Origin: Streptomyces composti | GTDB taxonomy: Bacteria > Actinomycetota > Actinomycetes > Streptomycetales > Streptomycetaceae | Reading direction: 5' to 3' | DNA length: 64,000 nt | Assembly: GCF_012034205.1 (NCBI RefSeq) | Contig: NZ_JAATEM010000006.1 | Span: forward strand, 62,001 to 126,000 | Part shown: positions 7,836 to 17,134 of the stretch, one piece after another | Layout of the letters: each line of letters begins with the position of its first letter | How positions within the stretch are numbered: position 1 is the stretch's first letter | Notes under the pieces: generated by a model | The model's input: only the letters and a program-made list of their open reading frames with translations | Database searches by the model: none | Told to the model about the DNA's origin: nothing | Made by a program: the position numbers and the translations under genes

Positions 7836-8981
7836 ATGGTCTCTCGCGTGCGCATCTGGCTCAACCGAACGTACGCGGAGAACGTGTTCTTCATGGATCA
7901 GCTGCGACGCAATCCCAGCGATCGCGCGGTCGAGATCCACGCCACGCACGGCGACCCCGACTCCCCCGTGCTGGCCGCCGCCGACACCGCCGGACTCGAG
8001 CCCGAGGGGCTGTCCCCGGCGGCGTACGTGGAGTACGCGCTCGCACAGTGCGCGCGCCTGGGCATCGACGTGTTCGTGCCCCGGCTGCACCAGGCGGCGA
8101 TCGTGGCGCACCGCGCCGAGTTCGAGGCCGTCGGCACGGCCCTGCTCGCCCCGCCGGCGGAGGCGGTGGCCGTCTTCCAGGACAAGGTCATCGCCTACGA
8201 GGCCGTCCAGGCCCTGGGAGTGCCCGTGCCGCCGTGGTGGCGGGTCCGGTCCGCGGACGAACTGCTCGCCGCGGTGGACGCGTTGGAGGCGCAGGGACAC
8301 CGCGCCTGCTTCAAGCCGGCCTCCGGTGCGGGCGGCGTCGGCTTCCGGGTGATCACCCGCGCCCCCTTCTCGATGGCGCAGCTCGGCGGTTTCCCGAGCC
8401 CGCATGTGCCCCTGGACCTGGTGCTGGACGCGGTGCGGCGGGCCGAGGAGCCGGTGGACTGGCTGGTCATGCCGCGCCTGGAGCAGCCGGAGGTGTCGGT
8501 GGACTGCCTCACCGGGCCGGACAACCGGATCCGGCTGGCGATCGGCCGCACCAAGAACGGCCGGCGCCGGGGCTTCACCCTGCACGAGCAGTGGCTGGAA
8601 CCCGCCCGGCGGATCGCGGAGGGCTTCGGCCTGCACCACCTGTCCAACATCCAGTTCCGGATGCTGGGTGACCGGCCGGTGCTGATGGACGTCAACACCC
8701 GCCCGGCGGGCGGACTGCACCAGCTGGCGCTGTGCGGGGTGAACGTGCCCTGGGCCGCGGTCCGTCTCGCGCTGGGGGACGACCCCGGCGAGATCACGCC
8801 GCCGTTCCTCGGCCAGGACTACACGGTGGTCGCCGGCCCTCGCCCGCTCCGCCCGGTCACCCTCCCCCACCAGCGCACGGACGGCTCCGAGTTGGCGGCC
8901 CCGCCTTCCCCGGCCGTTCCGTCCCCGCGCGCCCCGCTGCCCGCGGTCCCCTCCCAGTCGTCGTCGCGCTTCCCGGCGTAG
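7836..8981 (+). CDS. ATP-grasp domain protein
   Basis: 381 residues. The central part has ATP-grasp features: a Lys-rich strand CFKPASGAGGVGF (residues about 160-172), a WLVMPRLEQPEVSVDCL segment, and metal-ligand region VLMDVNTRPAGGLHQL (about 283-298). The N-terminal third is a pre-ATP-grasp domain. The last about 50 residues are Pro/Ser/Ala-rich and probably disordered. ATG at 7836 follows AAAGGCGGCC. It is a single-gene unit divergent from the metallophosphoesterase. ATP-grasp enzymes join a carboxylate to an amine or thiol; nothing here identifies the substrates. Confidence 0.85.
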   Translation: MVSRVRIWLNRTYAENVFFMDQLRRNPSDRAVEIHATHGDPDSPVLAAADTAGLEPEGLSPAAYVEYALAQCARLGIDVFVPRLHQAAIVAHRAEFEAVGTALLAPPAEAVAVFQDKVIAYEAVQALGVPVPPWWRVRSADELLAAVDALEAQGHRACFKPASGAGGVGFRVITRAPFSMAQLGGFPSPHVPLDLVLDAVRRAEEPVDWLVMPRLEQPEVSVDCLTGPDNRIRLAIGRTKNGRRRGFTLHEQWLEPARRIAEGFGLHHLSNIQFRMLGDRPVLMDVNTRPAGGLHQLALCGVNVPWAAVRLALGDDPGEITPPFLGQDYTVVAGPRPLRPVTLPHQRTDGSELAAPPSPAVPSPRAPLPAVPSQSSSRFPA

Positions 8982-9241
8982 GTGCCCCGGGAGCCACGGC
9001 GGCCGTCCGCCGACGCGCCCGGAGATTCTTCCCAGAATTTTTTCGCCAGGGGTGTATCAGGCTGCCTGCCTGGGGCTCTAAAGAGTGCGAGGCGCCGGGG
9101 GAAGCGCCAGGGGGAACGGGGGACTCGGGTCGGTCGGCCGCTGTCACGGGGGGCGACCGGCCGGCCCGAAGCGTGCGGCGGCCGATGACCGGACACCTCG
9201 CCGCAGCGGTCGCGGAGACCCTGCTTCGGCAGCGGAGCCCC

Positions 9242-10579
9242 CTACGTCAGGTAGGACAGCCCGGGGTGTGCGGCCGTGTAGCGGTCCACGAGGCGGCGGG
9301 CGACGTTCACCGAGTCGACGAGGGGATGCAGCGCGAAGGCCTTCACGGCCGTGCCGCGGGAGCCCGACTCGGCGGCGGCCAGCACCTCACGCTCGACCGC
9401 CTTGACCGCGCACACCAGTCCGGCCGCGTCGGCCGCCAGCTGGTCGACGGTGACCGGGTGCGCGCCGCTCGCGTCGACCAGGCAGGGCACCTCGACCACG
9501 GCGTCGGCGTCCAGGACGGAAAGGGTGCCGCGGTTGCGGACGTTGAGGATCAGGGTGGTGCGCTCGTCGCGGGCGATCGCCCGCATCAGGGCGAGGGCCA
9601 CCTTCTCGTAGCCGCCCGACAGGTCGTCCTCGTCGCGGTGGCCGGCGCCCGCGGCCTCACGGTTCTCGGCCATGTAGGTGGCCTCGCGCTCGGCGCGGGT
9701 GCGGTTCCACAGCTCCAGGGCCGGGGCGTGCGGGTCGGCCATCTCGGCGTAGAAGCGGGACTGCTGGTCCTGGAGGAAGACGCCCCTGGTGCGCTCGGCA
9801 TCCCGGTAGGCGGCGACGGTCTCCCGGTTGAAGTAGTAGTAGTGCAGGTACTCGTTGGGGATCGCGCCGAGGGACTGGAGCCACTCGGCACCGAACAGCC
9901 GCCCCTCCTCGAAGGAGCCGAGCAGTTCCCGGTCGGCGAGCAGACGCGGCAGCAGATCGCGTCCGCCGACCCGCAGGGCGCGCACCCAGCCGAGGTGGTT
10001 GAGGCCCGCGTAGTCGATCCACGCCTGTCCCGGATCGGCGCCCAGCACCCGGGCGATGCGGCGGCCGAGGCCGACCGGCGAGTCGCAGATGCCGATGACA
10101 CGGTCTCCGAGGTGGCGGGACATGGCCTCGGTGACCAGGCCCGCCGGGTTGGTGAAGTTGATGACCCAGGCGTCGGGGGCGAGCCGGGCCACCCGGTGGG
10201 CGATGTCGACGGCGACGGGCACGGTGCGCAGGCCGTAGGCGATGCCGCCCGCGCCGACCGTCTCCTGGCCGAGGACTCCCTCGGCGAGCGCGATCCGCTC
10301 GTCCAGCGCCCGGCCCTCCAGGCCGCCGACGCGGATCGCGGAGAAGACGAAGTCGGCGCCGCGCAGCGCCTCGTCGAGATCGGTGGTGGCGGTCACGCCG
10401 GGGGCGTCGGGGCGGCCGGCGGCCTGCTCGGCGAGCACCCGGCGCACCGCGGAGAGCCGCCCGGCGTCCACGTCGTGCAGCACGACCTCGGTGACCCGCC
10501 CCTCGGCGCGGTCGTCGAGCAGGGCCCCGTACACCAGCGGCACCCGGAAACCGCCACCGCCCAAGATCACCAGTCGCAC
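9242..10579 (-). CDS. Glycoside hydrolase family 4 (6-phospho-beta-glucosidase type)
   Basis: 445 residues. GH4 enzymes are NAD+- and Mn2+-dependent glycosidases that act by redox elimination. An NAD-binding start VILGGGGFRVPLV, the NFTNPAGLVTEAM signature, the ICDSPVGLGRR segment and GLNHLGW are all visible and fit the 6-phospho-beta-glucosidase subfamily. The frame is open another 53 codons upstream, but GTG at 10577-10579 has GGAGGG eight bases upstream and begins exactly at the first beta strand. It stands alone without an adjacent PTS, so the substrate may not be phosphorylated. Soluble. Confidence 0.92.
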   Translation of the reverse strand: MRLVILGGGGFRVPLVYGALLDDRAEGRVTEVVLHDVDAGRLSAVRRVLAEQAAGRPDAPGVTATTDLDEALRGADFVFSAIRVGGLEGRALDERIALAEGVLGQETVGAGGIAYGLRTVPVAVDIAHRVARLAPDAWVINFTNPAGLVTEAMSRHLGDRVIGICDSPVGLGRRIARVLGADPGQAWIDYAGLNHLGWVRALRVGGRDLLPRLLADRELLGSFEEGRLFGAEWLQSLGAIPNEYLHYYYFNRETVAAYRDAERTRGVFLQDQQSRFYAEMADPHAPALELWNRTRAEREATYMAENREAAGAGHRDEDDLSGGYEKVALALMRAIARDERTTLILNVRNRGTLSVLDADAVVEVPCLVDASGAHPVTVDQLAADAAGLVCAVKAVEREVLAAAESGSRGTAVKAFALHPLVDSVNVARRLVDRYTAAHPGLSYLT

Positions 10580-10782
10580 GCCACGCACCCTCCTGGCCCT
10601 GTTCACGTCACCGCCCTGCACCCTAACGCGCCGCCGCCTCCCCGGCGGGCGGGTACGGACCGGCACGCCTCGGGGGCATCCCCTCCCGGTCGCCTCTCCC
10701 CCCGGATATCCCTCTCGTCGGTGAGGACGGCCCGGCAAGCCGCTCGTGATACTGGAGCCGCCCCCGCCCCGAGGAGCCGGTC

Positions 10783-11976
10783 ATGTCGCTGCGGAACGTC
10801 CTGACGCCCGTCGTCGCCCGGTGGCGTACGGCCAACCCGTACGCCGTGGACGCGGGGCTCGCCGCGCTGGTGCTGTTCGCGGTGTCCCTGCAGTGGATCT
10901 TCCCCTCCGGCCGGGGCCATCCGCTGACCTGGCAGGGCTGGCTGATCGCCGCCGCGACCGCCGTCCCGCTCGTCTGGCGGCGGCGGGCGCCGTTCACCAC
11001 CGCGTGCGTGGTGTCGGTGGCCACCCCGGCCCAGGCCGTGTACCACGCGCCGCCGCCGGAGGTGATGTACGGCGGGATGGTCGTGCTCTACACGCTGGCC
11101 GCCCGGGGCAGGCGCTGGGAGCGCAGGCTGATGCTGGCGGGGTGGCTGATCGGCGTGGTCGTCACCATGCAGCACAAGGCGGACGTGCGGGCCTACGAGT
11201 ACGCCTTCCAGCTGATGAGCGTGGTGTCCGCCTACGCGCTCGGCATGCTGGCGCGCGTCCAGCGGGCCTACACCGCGGAACTGGAGGACCGGGCGTACCG
11301 GCTGGAGCGGGAGCGGGCCGCGGACACCGCGCGGGCGAAAGCCGAGGAGCGGGCCCGGATCGCCCGGGACATGCACGACATCCTGGCGCACGCGGTGAGC
11401 CTGATGGTGGTTCAGGCGGAGGCGGGCCCCGTGGTGGTGCGCAAGGACCCGCAGCGTGCGGAGGCCGCGTTCGACGCCATCGCCGCGGCCGGCCGGGACG
11501 CGATGTCCCAGCTGCGCCGGATCCTCGGCGTGCTGAAGGAGGAGCGGCCGGACGAGGAATCCGGACGGCTGCCGCAGCCGGGGGTGGACGCCCTGCCGGG
11601 GCTGGTGCGGAGGGTCGGGGAGTCGGCGGGCCTGCGCACCGAGCTGCGCACCCGCGGCGAGCCGCGCCCGCTGCCGCCGGACACCGAGGTCGCCCTCTAC
11701 CGAGTGGTCCAGGAAGCCCTCACCAACACGGTGAAGCACGCGTACGCTACCTGCGCGACCGTGGAACTGGACTGGACGGAGGACTGGGTGAGGCTCACGG
11801 TGACCGACGACGGGCGGGGGCCCTCCGTGTCCGGCGGCGGGCACGGCCTGATCGGGCTCCGGGAGCGGGCGGCCGCCTGCGGCGGCACCGCCGAGACCGG
11901 CAGCGGTCCGGACGGGGGTTTCCGGGTGACCGTACGGCTGCCCGTGCCCGCCGGCCGGTTCACGGCCCTCGGGTGA
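10783..11976 (+). CDS. Sensor histidine kinase (NarL-type, HisKA_3)
   Basis: 397 residues. The N-terminal about 155 residues hold four to five hydrophobic segments with short loops, so the sensor is probably membrane-embedded. A linker coiled coil rich in Arg/Glu leads to the dimerisation/phospho-acceptor box ERARIARDMHDILAHAVSLM, with His198 as acceptor. The HATPase_c domain shows the N box (QEALTNTVKHA) and G boxes (VTDDGRGP, GHGLIGLRERA). It is followed seven bases downstream by the response regulator. Stimulus unknown; the downstream MMPL exporter may be the regulated target. Confidence 0.93.
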   Translation: MSLRNVLTPVVARWRTANPYAVDAGLAALVLFAVSLQWIFPSGRGHPLTWQGWLIAAATAVPLVWRRRAPFTTACVVSVATPAQAVYHAPPPEVMYGGMVVLYTLAARGRRWERRLMLAGWLIGVVVTMQHKADVRAYEYAFQLMSVVSAYALGMLARVQRAYTAELEDRAYRLERERAADTARAKAEERARIARDMHDILAHAVSLMVVQAEAGPVVVRKDPQRAEAAFDAIAAAGRDAMSQLRRILGVLKEERPDEESGRLPQPGVDALPGLVRRVGESAGLRTELRTRGEPRPLPPDTEVALYRVVQEALTNTVKHAYATCATVELDWTEDWVRLTVTDDGRGPSVSGGGHGLIGLRERAAACGGTAETGSGPDGGFRVTVRLPVPAGRFTALG

Positions 11977-11983
11977 GTCCGGG

Positions 11984-12655
11984 GTGAGCATCCGGGTGGT
12001 CGTCGCCGACGACCAGGAGCTGGTGCGGGCCGGGTTCGGCATGATCCTGGACGCCCAGGACGACATCGAGGTGGTCGCCGAGGCCGGTGACGGCGAGGAG
12101 GCCGTGGCCGCGGTGCGCCGGCACTCCCCCGACGTACTGCTGCTCGACATCCGGATGCCGGTGATGGACGGCCTGGAGGCGGCCCGGCGGGTGTGTGCCG
12201 AGTCGGACTGCAGGGTCGTCATGCTGACCACCTTCGACCTCGACGAGTACGTGTACGAGGCGCTGTACGCGGGCGCCAGCGGCTTTCTGCTGAAGGACGT
12301 GCGCCGCGACGATCTGGTGCACGCGGTGCGGGTGGTCGCGGGCGGTGAGTCGCTGCTGGCGCCGACGGTGACCCGGCGGCTGATCGCCGACCTGGTGCGG
12401 CGCCGCAGGGAGCAGTCCGCCGCTGCGGCGTCCGCCCCGCACGGCCTCGACGCCCTCACCGCGCGGGAGACGGAGACGCTGCGCCTGCTGGCGCGGGGCC
12501 TGTCCAACGCGGAGATCGCGAAGACGATGTTCGTCAGTGAACACACCGTCAAGACCCATGTGAGCAATGTGCTCAGCAAGCTCGGTCTCCGGGACCGGGT
12601 GCAGGCGGTGATCTGCGCCTACGAGTCGGGGCTGATCACACCCGGTTCTCCCTGA
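11984..12655 (+). CDS. LuxR/NarL-family response regulator
   Basis: 223 residues. A receiver domain with Asp10, phospho-acceptor Asp55 (in LLLDIRMPV) and the conserved Lys in FLLKDV; a linker; then a C-terminal LuxR HTH (LTARETETLRLLARGLSNAEIA...SEHTVKTHVSNVLSKLGLRDR). It starts with GTG at 11984, seven bases after the kinase stop, so both are made from one message. It should bind DNA as a dimer after phosphorylation by the kinase. The MMPL gene lies 234 bp downstream on the same strand. Confidence 0.95.
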   Translation: MSIRVVVADDQELVRAGFGMILDAQDDIEVVAEAGDGEEAVAAVRRHSPDVLLLDIRMPVMDGLEAARRVCAESDCRVVMLTTFDLDEYVYEALYAGASGFLLKDVRRDDLVHAVRVVAGGESLLAPTVTRRLIADLVRRRREQSAAAASAPHGLDALTARETETLRLLARGLSNAEIAKTMFVSEHTVKTHVSNVLSKLGLRDRVQAVICAYESGLITPGSP

Positions 12656-12889
12656 CTCGTTCCTCCATCCCGCCGGCCCCTTCCGGGCCCTGTGACGGGG
12701 TGCGGCGGGGGCCGGTCCCCCCTGTACGAGCGGAACACCGGGCGGTTCTCCCTCGTACGGGCGAGGCCCGACGCCGCTTCTCCCCCGGAAGGGCGAGGCT
12801 CGTGAACCGCTCCCGTCGGCGATCCGGCGACACCCCTTTCCGCAGGAGTCTGAGGGCGACAGCGAACCAAGACTCGCCGGGAGGGGACC

Positions 12890-14995
12890 GTGCTACTCGC
12901 ACTCGCCCGGGCGGCCACCCGCCGCCCCTTGACCGTGATGCTCCTCTGGGGGCTGTTCCTGCTGCTGGGGTTCGGTCTCGGCACCGGCGTGTTCGCTCGG
13001 CTGTCCGACAATGTGGCCGAGATCCCGGGGACCGAGTCCCAGTCGGCCGCCGAGTATCTGGACCGGGCGGATCCGGTCGGCGACTCGATCACCGGTGTGG
13101 TGGCCGGCACCCCCGTCCGCGACCCGGCGCTGCGGGCCGAGGTCGAGCAGGCGGTGACGGACCTGCGGAGGATCGCCGGGGTTGCCGCCGTGCCCGACCC
13201 GTACACCACCCGCGGGCTGACCGCCGAGGACGGACGGGCCCTGCTGGTCTCCGTCACCCTGGCGGGCGGGCTGGACGACGCCGCCGAGGAACGGACGCTG
13301 CACGCGGCGGCCGACCGCATCAAGGAGATCGACGCACCCCAGGTACGGGTGAGCGGTGGCCCGCTGCTCGGGGAGCAGCTCGGTGAGCGGGCGCAGGAGG
13401 ACGTGCGGAACGCCGAACTGATCTCCCTGCCGGTGGTGCTCGCGCTGCTGCTGGTGGTCTTCGGCGGGCTGCGCTCGGCGCTGCTGCCGCTGCTGGTGGC
13501 GGTGAGCGGTATCGCGGGGGCGTTCCTGGCGCTGTTCGCGTTCAGCGAGGTCACCGACATCTCCGTGTACGCCATCCAGGTGACGACGATGCTGGGGCTG
13601 GGGCTCGCCGTGGACTACGCGCTGCTGATGCTGGTGCGGTTCCGCGAGGAGCGCCGGACCACCGAGGACGTGGCGGAGGCGGTGCACCGCACAGTCGCCG
13701 CGGCGGGGCGGACGGTGCTGTTCTCGGGGCTGACGGTGGCGGTCAGCCTGACCGGGCTGCTGGTGTTCCCGAGTGTGTTCCTGCGCAGCATGGGCCTGGC
13801 GGTCGCGGCGGTGGTGGTGGTCGACATGCTGGCCGCGCTGACCCTGCTGCCCGCGCTGCTGGCCCGGTTCGGCGGGCGGATCGCCCCGGCGAAGGCACGC
13901 CCGAAGGGCACCGAGGGACGGCTGTTCGGGCGGATCGCCGCGTTCGCCGCCCGGCGCCGGATCGCCGTGCTCGCGGTGGTCGTCCCGGCACTGCTGGTGC
14001 TGGCGCTGCCCGTGACCGGCATGCGCATCGGCGTCGGAGACGCCCGGCAGCTGCCCGCGAACACCGAGGCGCGGCAGCTGTACGACACCGTCGGCGACCA
14101 CTTCCCGCCCGGCACCGGGGTGTCACCGGTGAGTGTCGTGGTCGAGCCGGGCACGGACGCGGCGACGGCGGAGCGGATCCGCGCCCTGTCCCCGACCGCC
14201 GTGACCCGTGAACTGCCGGGCGGCGCACGGGTGATCGAGATGCGGCCGTCCGGGGAGGCCGACGGCGCGGCGGCCACCGACCTGGTGAAGCGGGTGCGGG
14301 AGGTGCGCGGCGACGCACCGGTCGACGTCACCGGGACGGCGGCCCGGCTGGTCGACTTCCGCGCCATGCTCGCCGACCGCGCACCCTGGGCGGTGGTGAC
14401 CGTGCTCGGCGGCATCCTGCTGCTGCTGTTCGCCTTCACCGGTTCGGTGCTGCTGCCGCTGCGGACCATCGCGACGACGCTGCTGAGCCTGGCGGCCGCG
14501 CTGGGCGTGGTGGTGTGGGTCTTCCAGGACGGCCATCTGGCCGGCCTGCTGGGCGCCGAGGGCCTGGGTGCGCTCAGCCTCACCGCGCCGCCGCTGATCG
14601 TGGCCATCGCGTTCGGGCTCGCCATGGACTACGAGCTGTTCATCCTGGCGCGGATGCGGGAGGCTCGGCAGGAGACCGGGGACGAGCGGGAGGCCGTGGT
14701 GACCGGTCTGCGCCGCTCCGGCCGGGTGGTCACCTGCGCGGCGCTGCTGCTGGCCGTCGTCTTCGGCGCCTTCATGACGGGCGGTTTCTCCCCCATCCTG
14801 CAGATCGGCCTCGGCCTCACCCTGGCCGTGCTGATCGACGCGACCGTGGTGCGGATGCTGCTGGTCCCGGCCTCGATGGCGCTCCTCGGCCGCCGCGCGT
14901 GGTGGGCGCCGGCACCCCTGCGCCGGGCTCACGCCCGCTTCGGGCTCCGCGAGGAGGGGCACACGGCGGGGGCGCCGGTACCGGAGAAGGTCTGA
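12890..14995 (+). CDS. MMPL/RND-family transporter
   Basis: 701 residues. Two MMPL modules are visible: a first hydrophobic helix (residues about 15-35), an extracytoplasmic domain, a five-to-six-helix bundle at about 180-350, then the same layout repeated to about 670. The typical GLGLAVDYALLMLVRFREE and IAFGLAMDYELFILARMREA motifs carry the proton-relay Asp-Tyr pairs. Length fits the YdfJ-like actinomycete group. GTG at 12890 follows GAGGGGACC. These exporters move lipids or hydrophobic compounds. Position after the two-component pair suggests regulated export or self-protection. Confidence 0.92.
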   Translation: MLLALARAATRRPLTVMLLWGLFLLLGFGLGTGVFARLSDNVAEIPGTESQSAAEYLDRADPVGDSITGVVAGTPVRDPALRAEVEQAVTDLRRIAGVAAVPDPYTTRGLTAEDGRALLVSVTLAGGLDDAAEERTLHAAADRIKEIDAPQVRVSGGPLLGEQLGERAQEDVRNAELISLPVVLALLLVVFGGLRSALLPLLVAVSGIAGAFLALFAFSEVTDISVYAIQVTTMLGLGLAVDYALLMLVRFREERRTTEDVAEAVHRTVAAAGRTVLFSGLTVAVSLTGLLVFPSVFLRSMGLAVAAVVVVDMLAALTLLPALLARFGGRIAPAKARPKGTEGRLFGRIAAFAARRRIAVLAVVVPALLVLALPVTGMRIGVGDARQLPANTEARQLYDTVGDHFPPGTGVSPVSVVVEPGTDAATAERIRALSPTAVTRELPGGARVIEMRPSGEADGAAATDLVKRVREVRGDAPVDVTGTAARLVDFRAMLADRAPWAVVTVLGGILLLLFAFTGSVLLPLRTIATTLLSLAAALGVVVWVFQDGHLAGLLGAEGLGALSLTAPPLIVAIAFGLAMDYELFILARMREARQETGDEREAVVTGLRRSGRVVTCAALLLAVVFGAFMTGGFSPILQIGLGLTLAVLIDATVVRMLLVPASMALLGRRAWWAPAPLRRAHARFGLREEGHTAGAPVPEKV

Positions 14996-15043
14996 GCAGC
15001 CGAGGAGCGGGTGTGCTGCCGGCCGAGCGGCGTTGGTGCGCAC

Positions 15044-15077
15044 GCGGCGCCCGGGGGACCGTCCCCCCGGGCGCCGC
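15044..15077 (+). terminator. Strong hairpin after the MMPL gene
   Basis: GCGGCGCCCGGGGGAC and GTCCCCCCGGGCGCCGC form a stem of about 16 bp with a single bulged base and a very small loop. It starts about 50 bp after the MMPL stop. No T-run follows. Confidence 0.65.
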
Positions 15078-15319
15078 GGTCCGTCTCCCCGCCGAAGGGC
15101 CCGGCGACGCGCCCTGCCCTCTGCCTTCGGCCCCGGCGGCCGTCTGTCTTCGGCCCCGGCGACGCACCGTGGTCTCCCCGCCGACACACCGGCCTCCCCG
15201 CCCCCGGATCGGGGAGGCGCGCCCCCGCCTCCCCGACACGGACACCAACGGGTTGCCCCTTTCGCGGCGTTCATGAGGTGAACTCGTCCCGCCCGCAAGG
15301 AGATTCTCTGTTACACCTC

Positions 15320-15372
15320 TTGACGGCCGAGAGACCACGGAGCACATTGACGACACCGTGAGAGCGCTCTCA
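15320..15372 (+). promoter_or_regulatory. Promoter plus perfect LacI-type (CebR-like) operator for the GH16 gene
   Basis: A TTGACG (-35-like) at 15320-15325 is followed 17 bases later by CACATT, then the perfect 14-bp palindrome TGAGAGCGCTCTCA at 15359-15372. The palindrome has the GAGCGCTC core of the CebR operator known in Streptomyces (consensus TGGGAGCGCTCCCA). The same spacing recurs before the gene at 63219. A LacI-family repressor released by a beta-glucan oligosaccharide is the likely regulator (inference). Confidence 0.75.
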
Positions 15373-15466
15373 GAGCGGCGTGGACGACCGGGACGGATCC
15401 GCGCCGCGAGCGCGCCCCGCGAGGCACCCCTCATTACGGCCATCCCCACCCGAGAGGCACCCCCAC

Positions 15467-16876
15467 ATGAGTGACACCTCCGGATCCCCCCGCACCTCGC
15501 GCAGAAGACCCCGGTCCGTGCGGCGCGCGCTCGTCGCGGTCGTCAGCACGCTCGGCCTCGCGGCGGCCGCGGCGGCCGTCGCCACCCCGTCCGCCAGTGC
15601 CTCCGCGCCGCCACCCCCCTCGGGCTGGAACCAGGTCTTCGTCGACGACTTCGACGGCCCGGCCGGCAGCGGTGTGGACACCTCGCGCTGGCAGTACGCG
15701 ACCGGCAAGGGCTACCCGGGCGGCCCCGCCAACTGGGGCACCGGCGAGATCGAGACGATGACCTCCAGCACGGAGAACGTCTCACTCGACGGCAACGGCA
15801 ACCTCCGCATCACCCCGCGCCGCGACGGCGCCGGCAACTGGACCTCCGGCCGCATCGAGACCAACCGCACCGACTTCCAGCCCCCGTCCGGCGGCAAGAT
15901 GCGCGTCGAGGGCCGCATCCAGGTGCCCGATGTCACCGGCGCGGCGGCCAGGGGCTACTGGCCCGCGTTCTGGATGCTGGGCGCCCCCTACCGGGGCAAC
16001 TACTGGAACTGGCCGAGCGTCGGCGAGCTGGACATCATGGAGAACACGCAGGGCATGAACACCGTGTTCGCCACGATGCACTGCGGCACGTCGCCGGGCG
16101 GTCCGTGCGACGAGACCAGCGGCATCGGCGGTTCGACCACCTGTCAGGGCACGAGCTGTCAGGCCGGCTTCCACACCTACCGGATGGAGTGGGACCGCTC
16201 GACCAGCGTGGAGGAGATCCGCTTCTACCTCGACGGCAACAACTTCCACACCGTCCGGGAGAACCAGGTGGACGCCACCACCTGGTCGAACGCCACGGAC
16301 CACGGCTTCTACATCATCCTCAACGTGGCGATGGGCGGCGGCTTCCCCGACGCCTTCGGCGGCGGCCCGGACGCGAACACCCAGCCGGGACACTCCATGC
16401 TGGTGGACTACGTCCAGGTGCTGACCACCGGCGGTGGCGGCAACACCGACCCGCCCGCCGGTGACCGTGACGCCTACGGCACCATCCAGGCCGAGTCCTA
16501 CGACGCCCAGTCGGGCGCGATGACGGAGACGACCTCGGACTCCGGCGGCGGGCAGAACGTAGGTGCGCTGGCCAACGGCGACTGGCTGCAGTTCAGGGGC
16601 GTGAAGTTCGGCTCGACCCCGGCCCGCCAGTTCTCGGCCAGGGTCGCCAGCGGCGCGGGGAGCGGCATCAGCGGACTGGTCGAGGTGCGCCTGGACAGCC
16701 GGAGCAACGCGCCCGTCGGCAGCTTCGCCATCGCCGACACGGGCGGCTGGCAGTCCTGGCGGACCGTCCCGGCGAACATCAGTCCCGTCACCGGTACGCA
16801 CGACGTGTACCTGACCTTCAGCAGCGGGCAGCCCGCGGACTTCGTCAACGTCAACTGGTTCACCTTCGCTCACTGA
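15467..16876 (+). CDS. Secreted glycoside hydrolase family 16 beta-glucanase with C-terminal CBM6-like module
   Basis: 469 residues. A signal peptide with an Arg-rich start (RRRPRSVRRALVAVV) and Ala-rich core is probably cleaved after about residue 46. The GH16 domain covers about 50-325, with catalytic motif ELDIME (nucleophile Glu187, Asp189, acid/base Glu192). A GGGGNTDPP linker leads to a carbohydrate-binding module at about 345-469 (AYGTIQAESYDAQ...GDWLQF...NVNWFTFAH), like CBM6. It should cleave beta-1,3 or mixed-linkage glucans outside the cell. ATG at 15467 gives the full signal peptide. The upstream palindrome suggests repression by a CebR-like protein. Confidence 0.93.
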   Translation: MSDTSGSPRTSRRRPRSVRRALVAVVSTLGLAAAAAAVATPSASASAPPPPSGWNQVFVDDFDGPAGSGVDTSRWQYATGKGYPGGPANWGTGEIETMTSSTENVSLDGNGNLRITPRRDGAGNWTSGRIETNRTDFQPPSGGKMRVEGRIQVPDVTGAAARGYWPAFWMLGAPYRGNYWNWPSVGELDIMENTQGMNTVFATMHCGTSPGGPCDETSGIGGSTTCQGTSCQAGFHTYRMEWDRSTSVEEIRFYLDGNNFHTVRENQVDATTWSNATDHGFYIILNVAMGGGFPDAFGGGPDANTQPGHSMLVDYVQVLTTGGGGNTDPPAGDRDAYGTIQAESYDAQSGAMTETTSDSGGGQNVGALANGDWLQFRGVKFGSTPARQFSARVASGAGSGISGLVEVRLDSRSNAPVGSFAIADTGGWQSWRTVPANISPVTGTHDVYLTFSSGQPADFVNVNWFTFAH

Positions 16877-16906
16877 CCCGGCGGGCCGTCCGGCCCGGCG
16901 CGACGG

Positions 16907-16939
16907 CAGAGGGCTCCATCCACGAGGTGGAGCCCTCTG
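16907..16939 (+). terminator. Hairpin terminator after the GH16 gene
   Basis: CAGAGGGCTCCA at 16907-16918 pairs perfectly with TGGAGCCCTCTG at 16928-16939 (12-bp stem, nine-base loop), 30 bp after the stop. The following bases are moderately T-rich. A good candidate intrinsic terminator. Confidence 0.85.
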
Positions 16940-17097
16940 TCATGCGCATTTACCTGCGTGCGTAACCGTCCATCCGCCCCCACGGCTCTCCCGGACCTTC
17001 ACCCGCGCCGACGGCTCTGCGCCGCCCGGACGGAGCATCGCCCCAGGTCATGGGTGGTCCGGACGGGTTCCGGGTGCGGTCCGGCGCTAGAGTCTGA

Positions 17098-17134
17098 ACA
17101 TATGAGACATATCGGATCTCTCGGTCACATATGA
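17098..17134. promoter_or_regulatory. CATATG/CATATC repeat cluster upstream of zwf
   Basis: ACATATGA occurs at 17098-17105 and exactly again at 17127-17134, with a CATATC between them at 17108-17113. In sequence of this G+C such A/T-rich boxes stand out. Start-to-start spacings are 9 and 20 bases. Likely operator or promoter elements of the zwf-opcA-gnd operon about 160 bp downstream; the binding protein is unknown. Confidence 0.4.

Larger units (their letters stand above)
14996..15466. other. 471-bp intergenic region
   Basis: No convincing gene. It contains a strong hairpin right after the MMPL gene (15044-15077), about 240 bp of C-rich sequence without evident structure, and the promoter/operator of the GH16 gene near 15320-15372. 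Confidence 0.7.
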
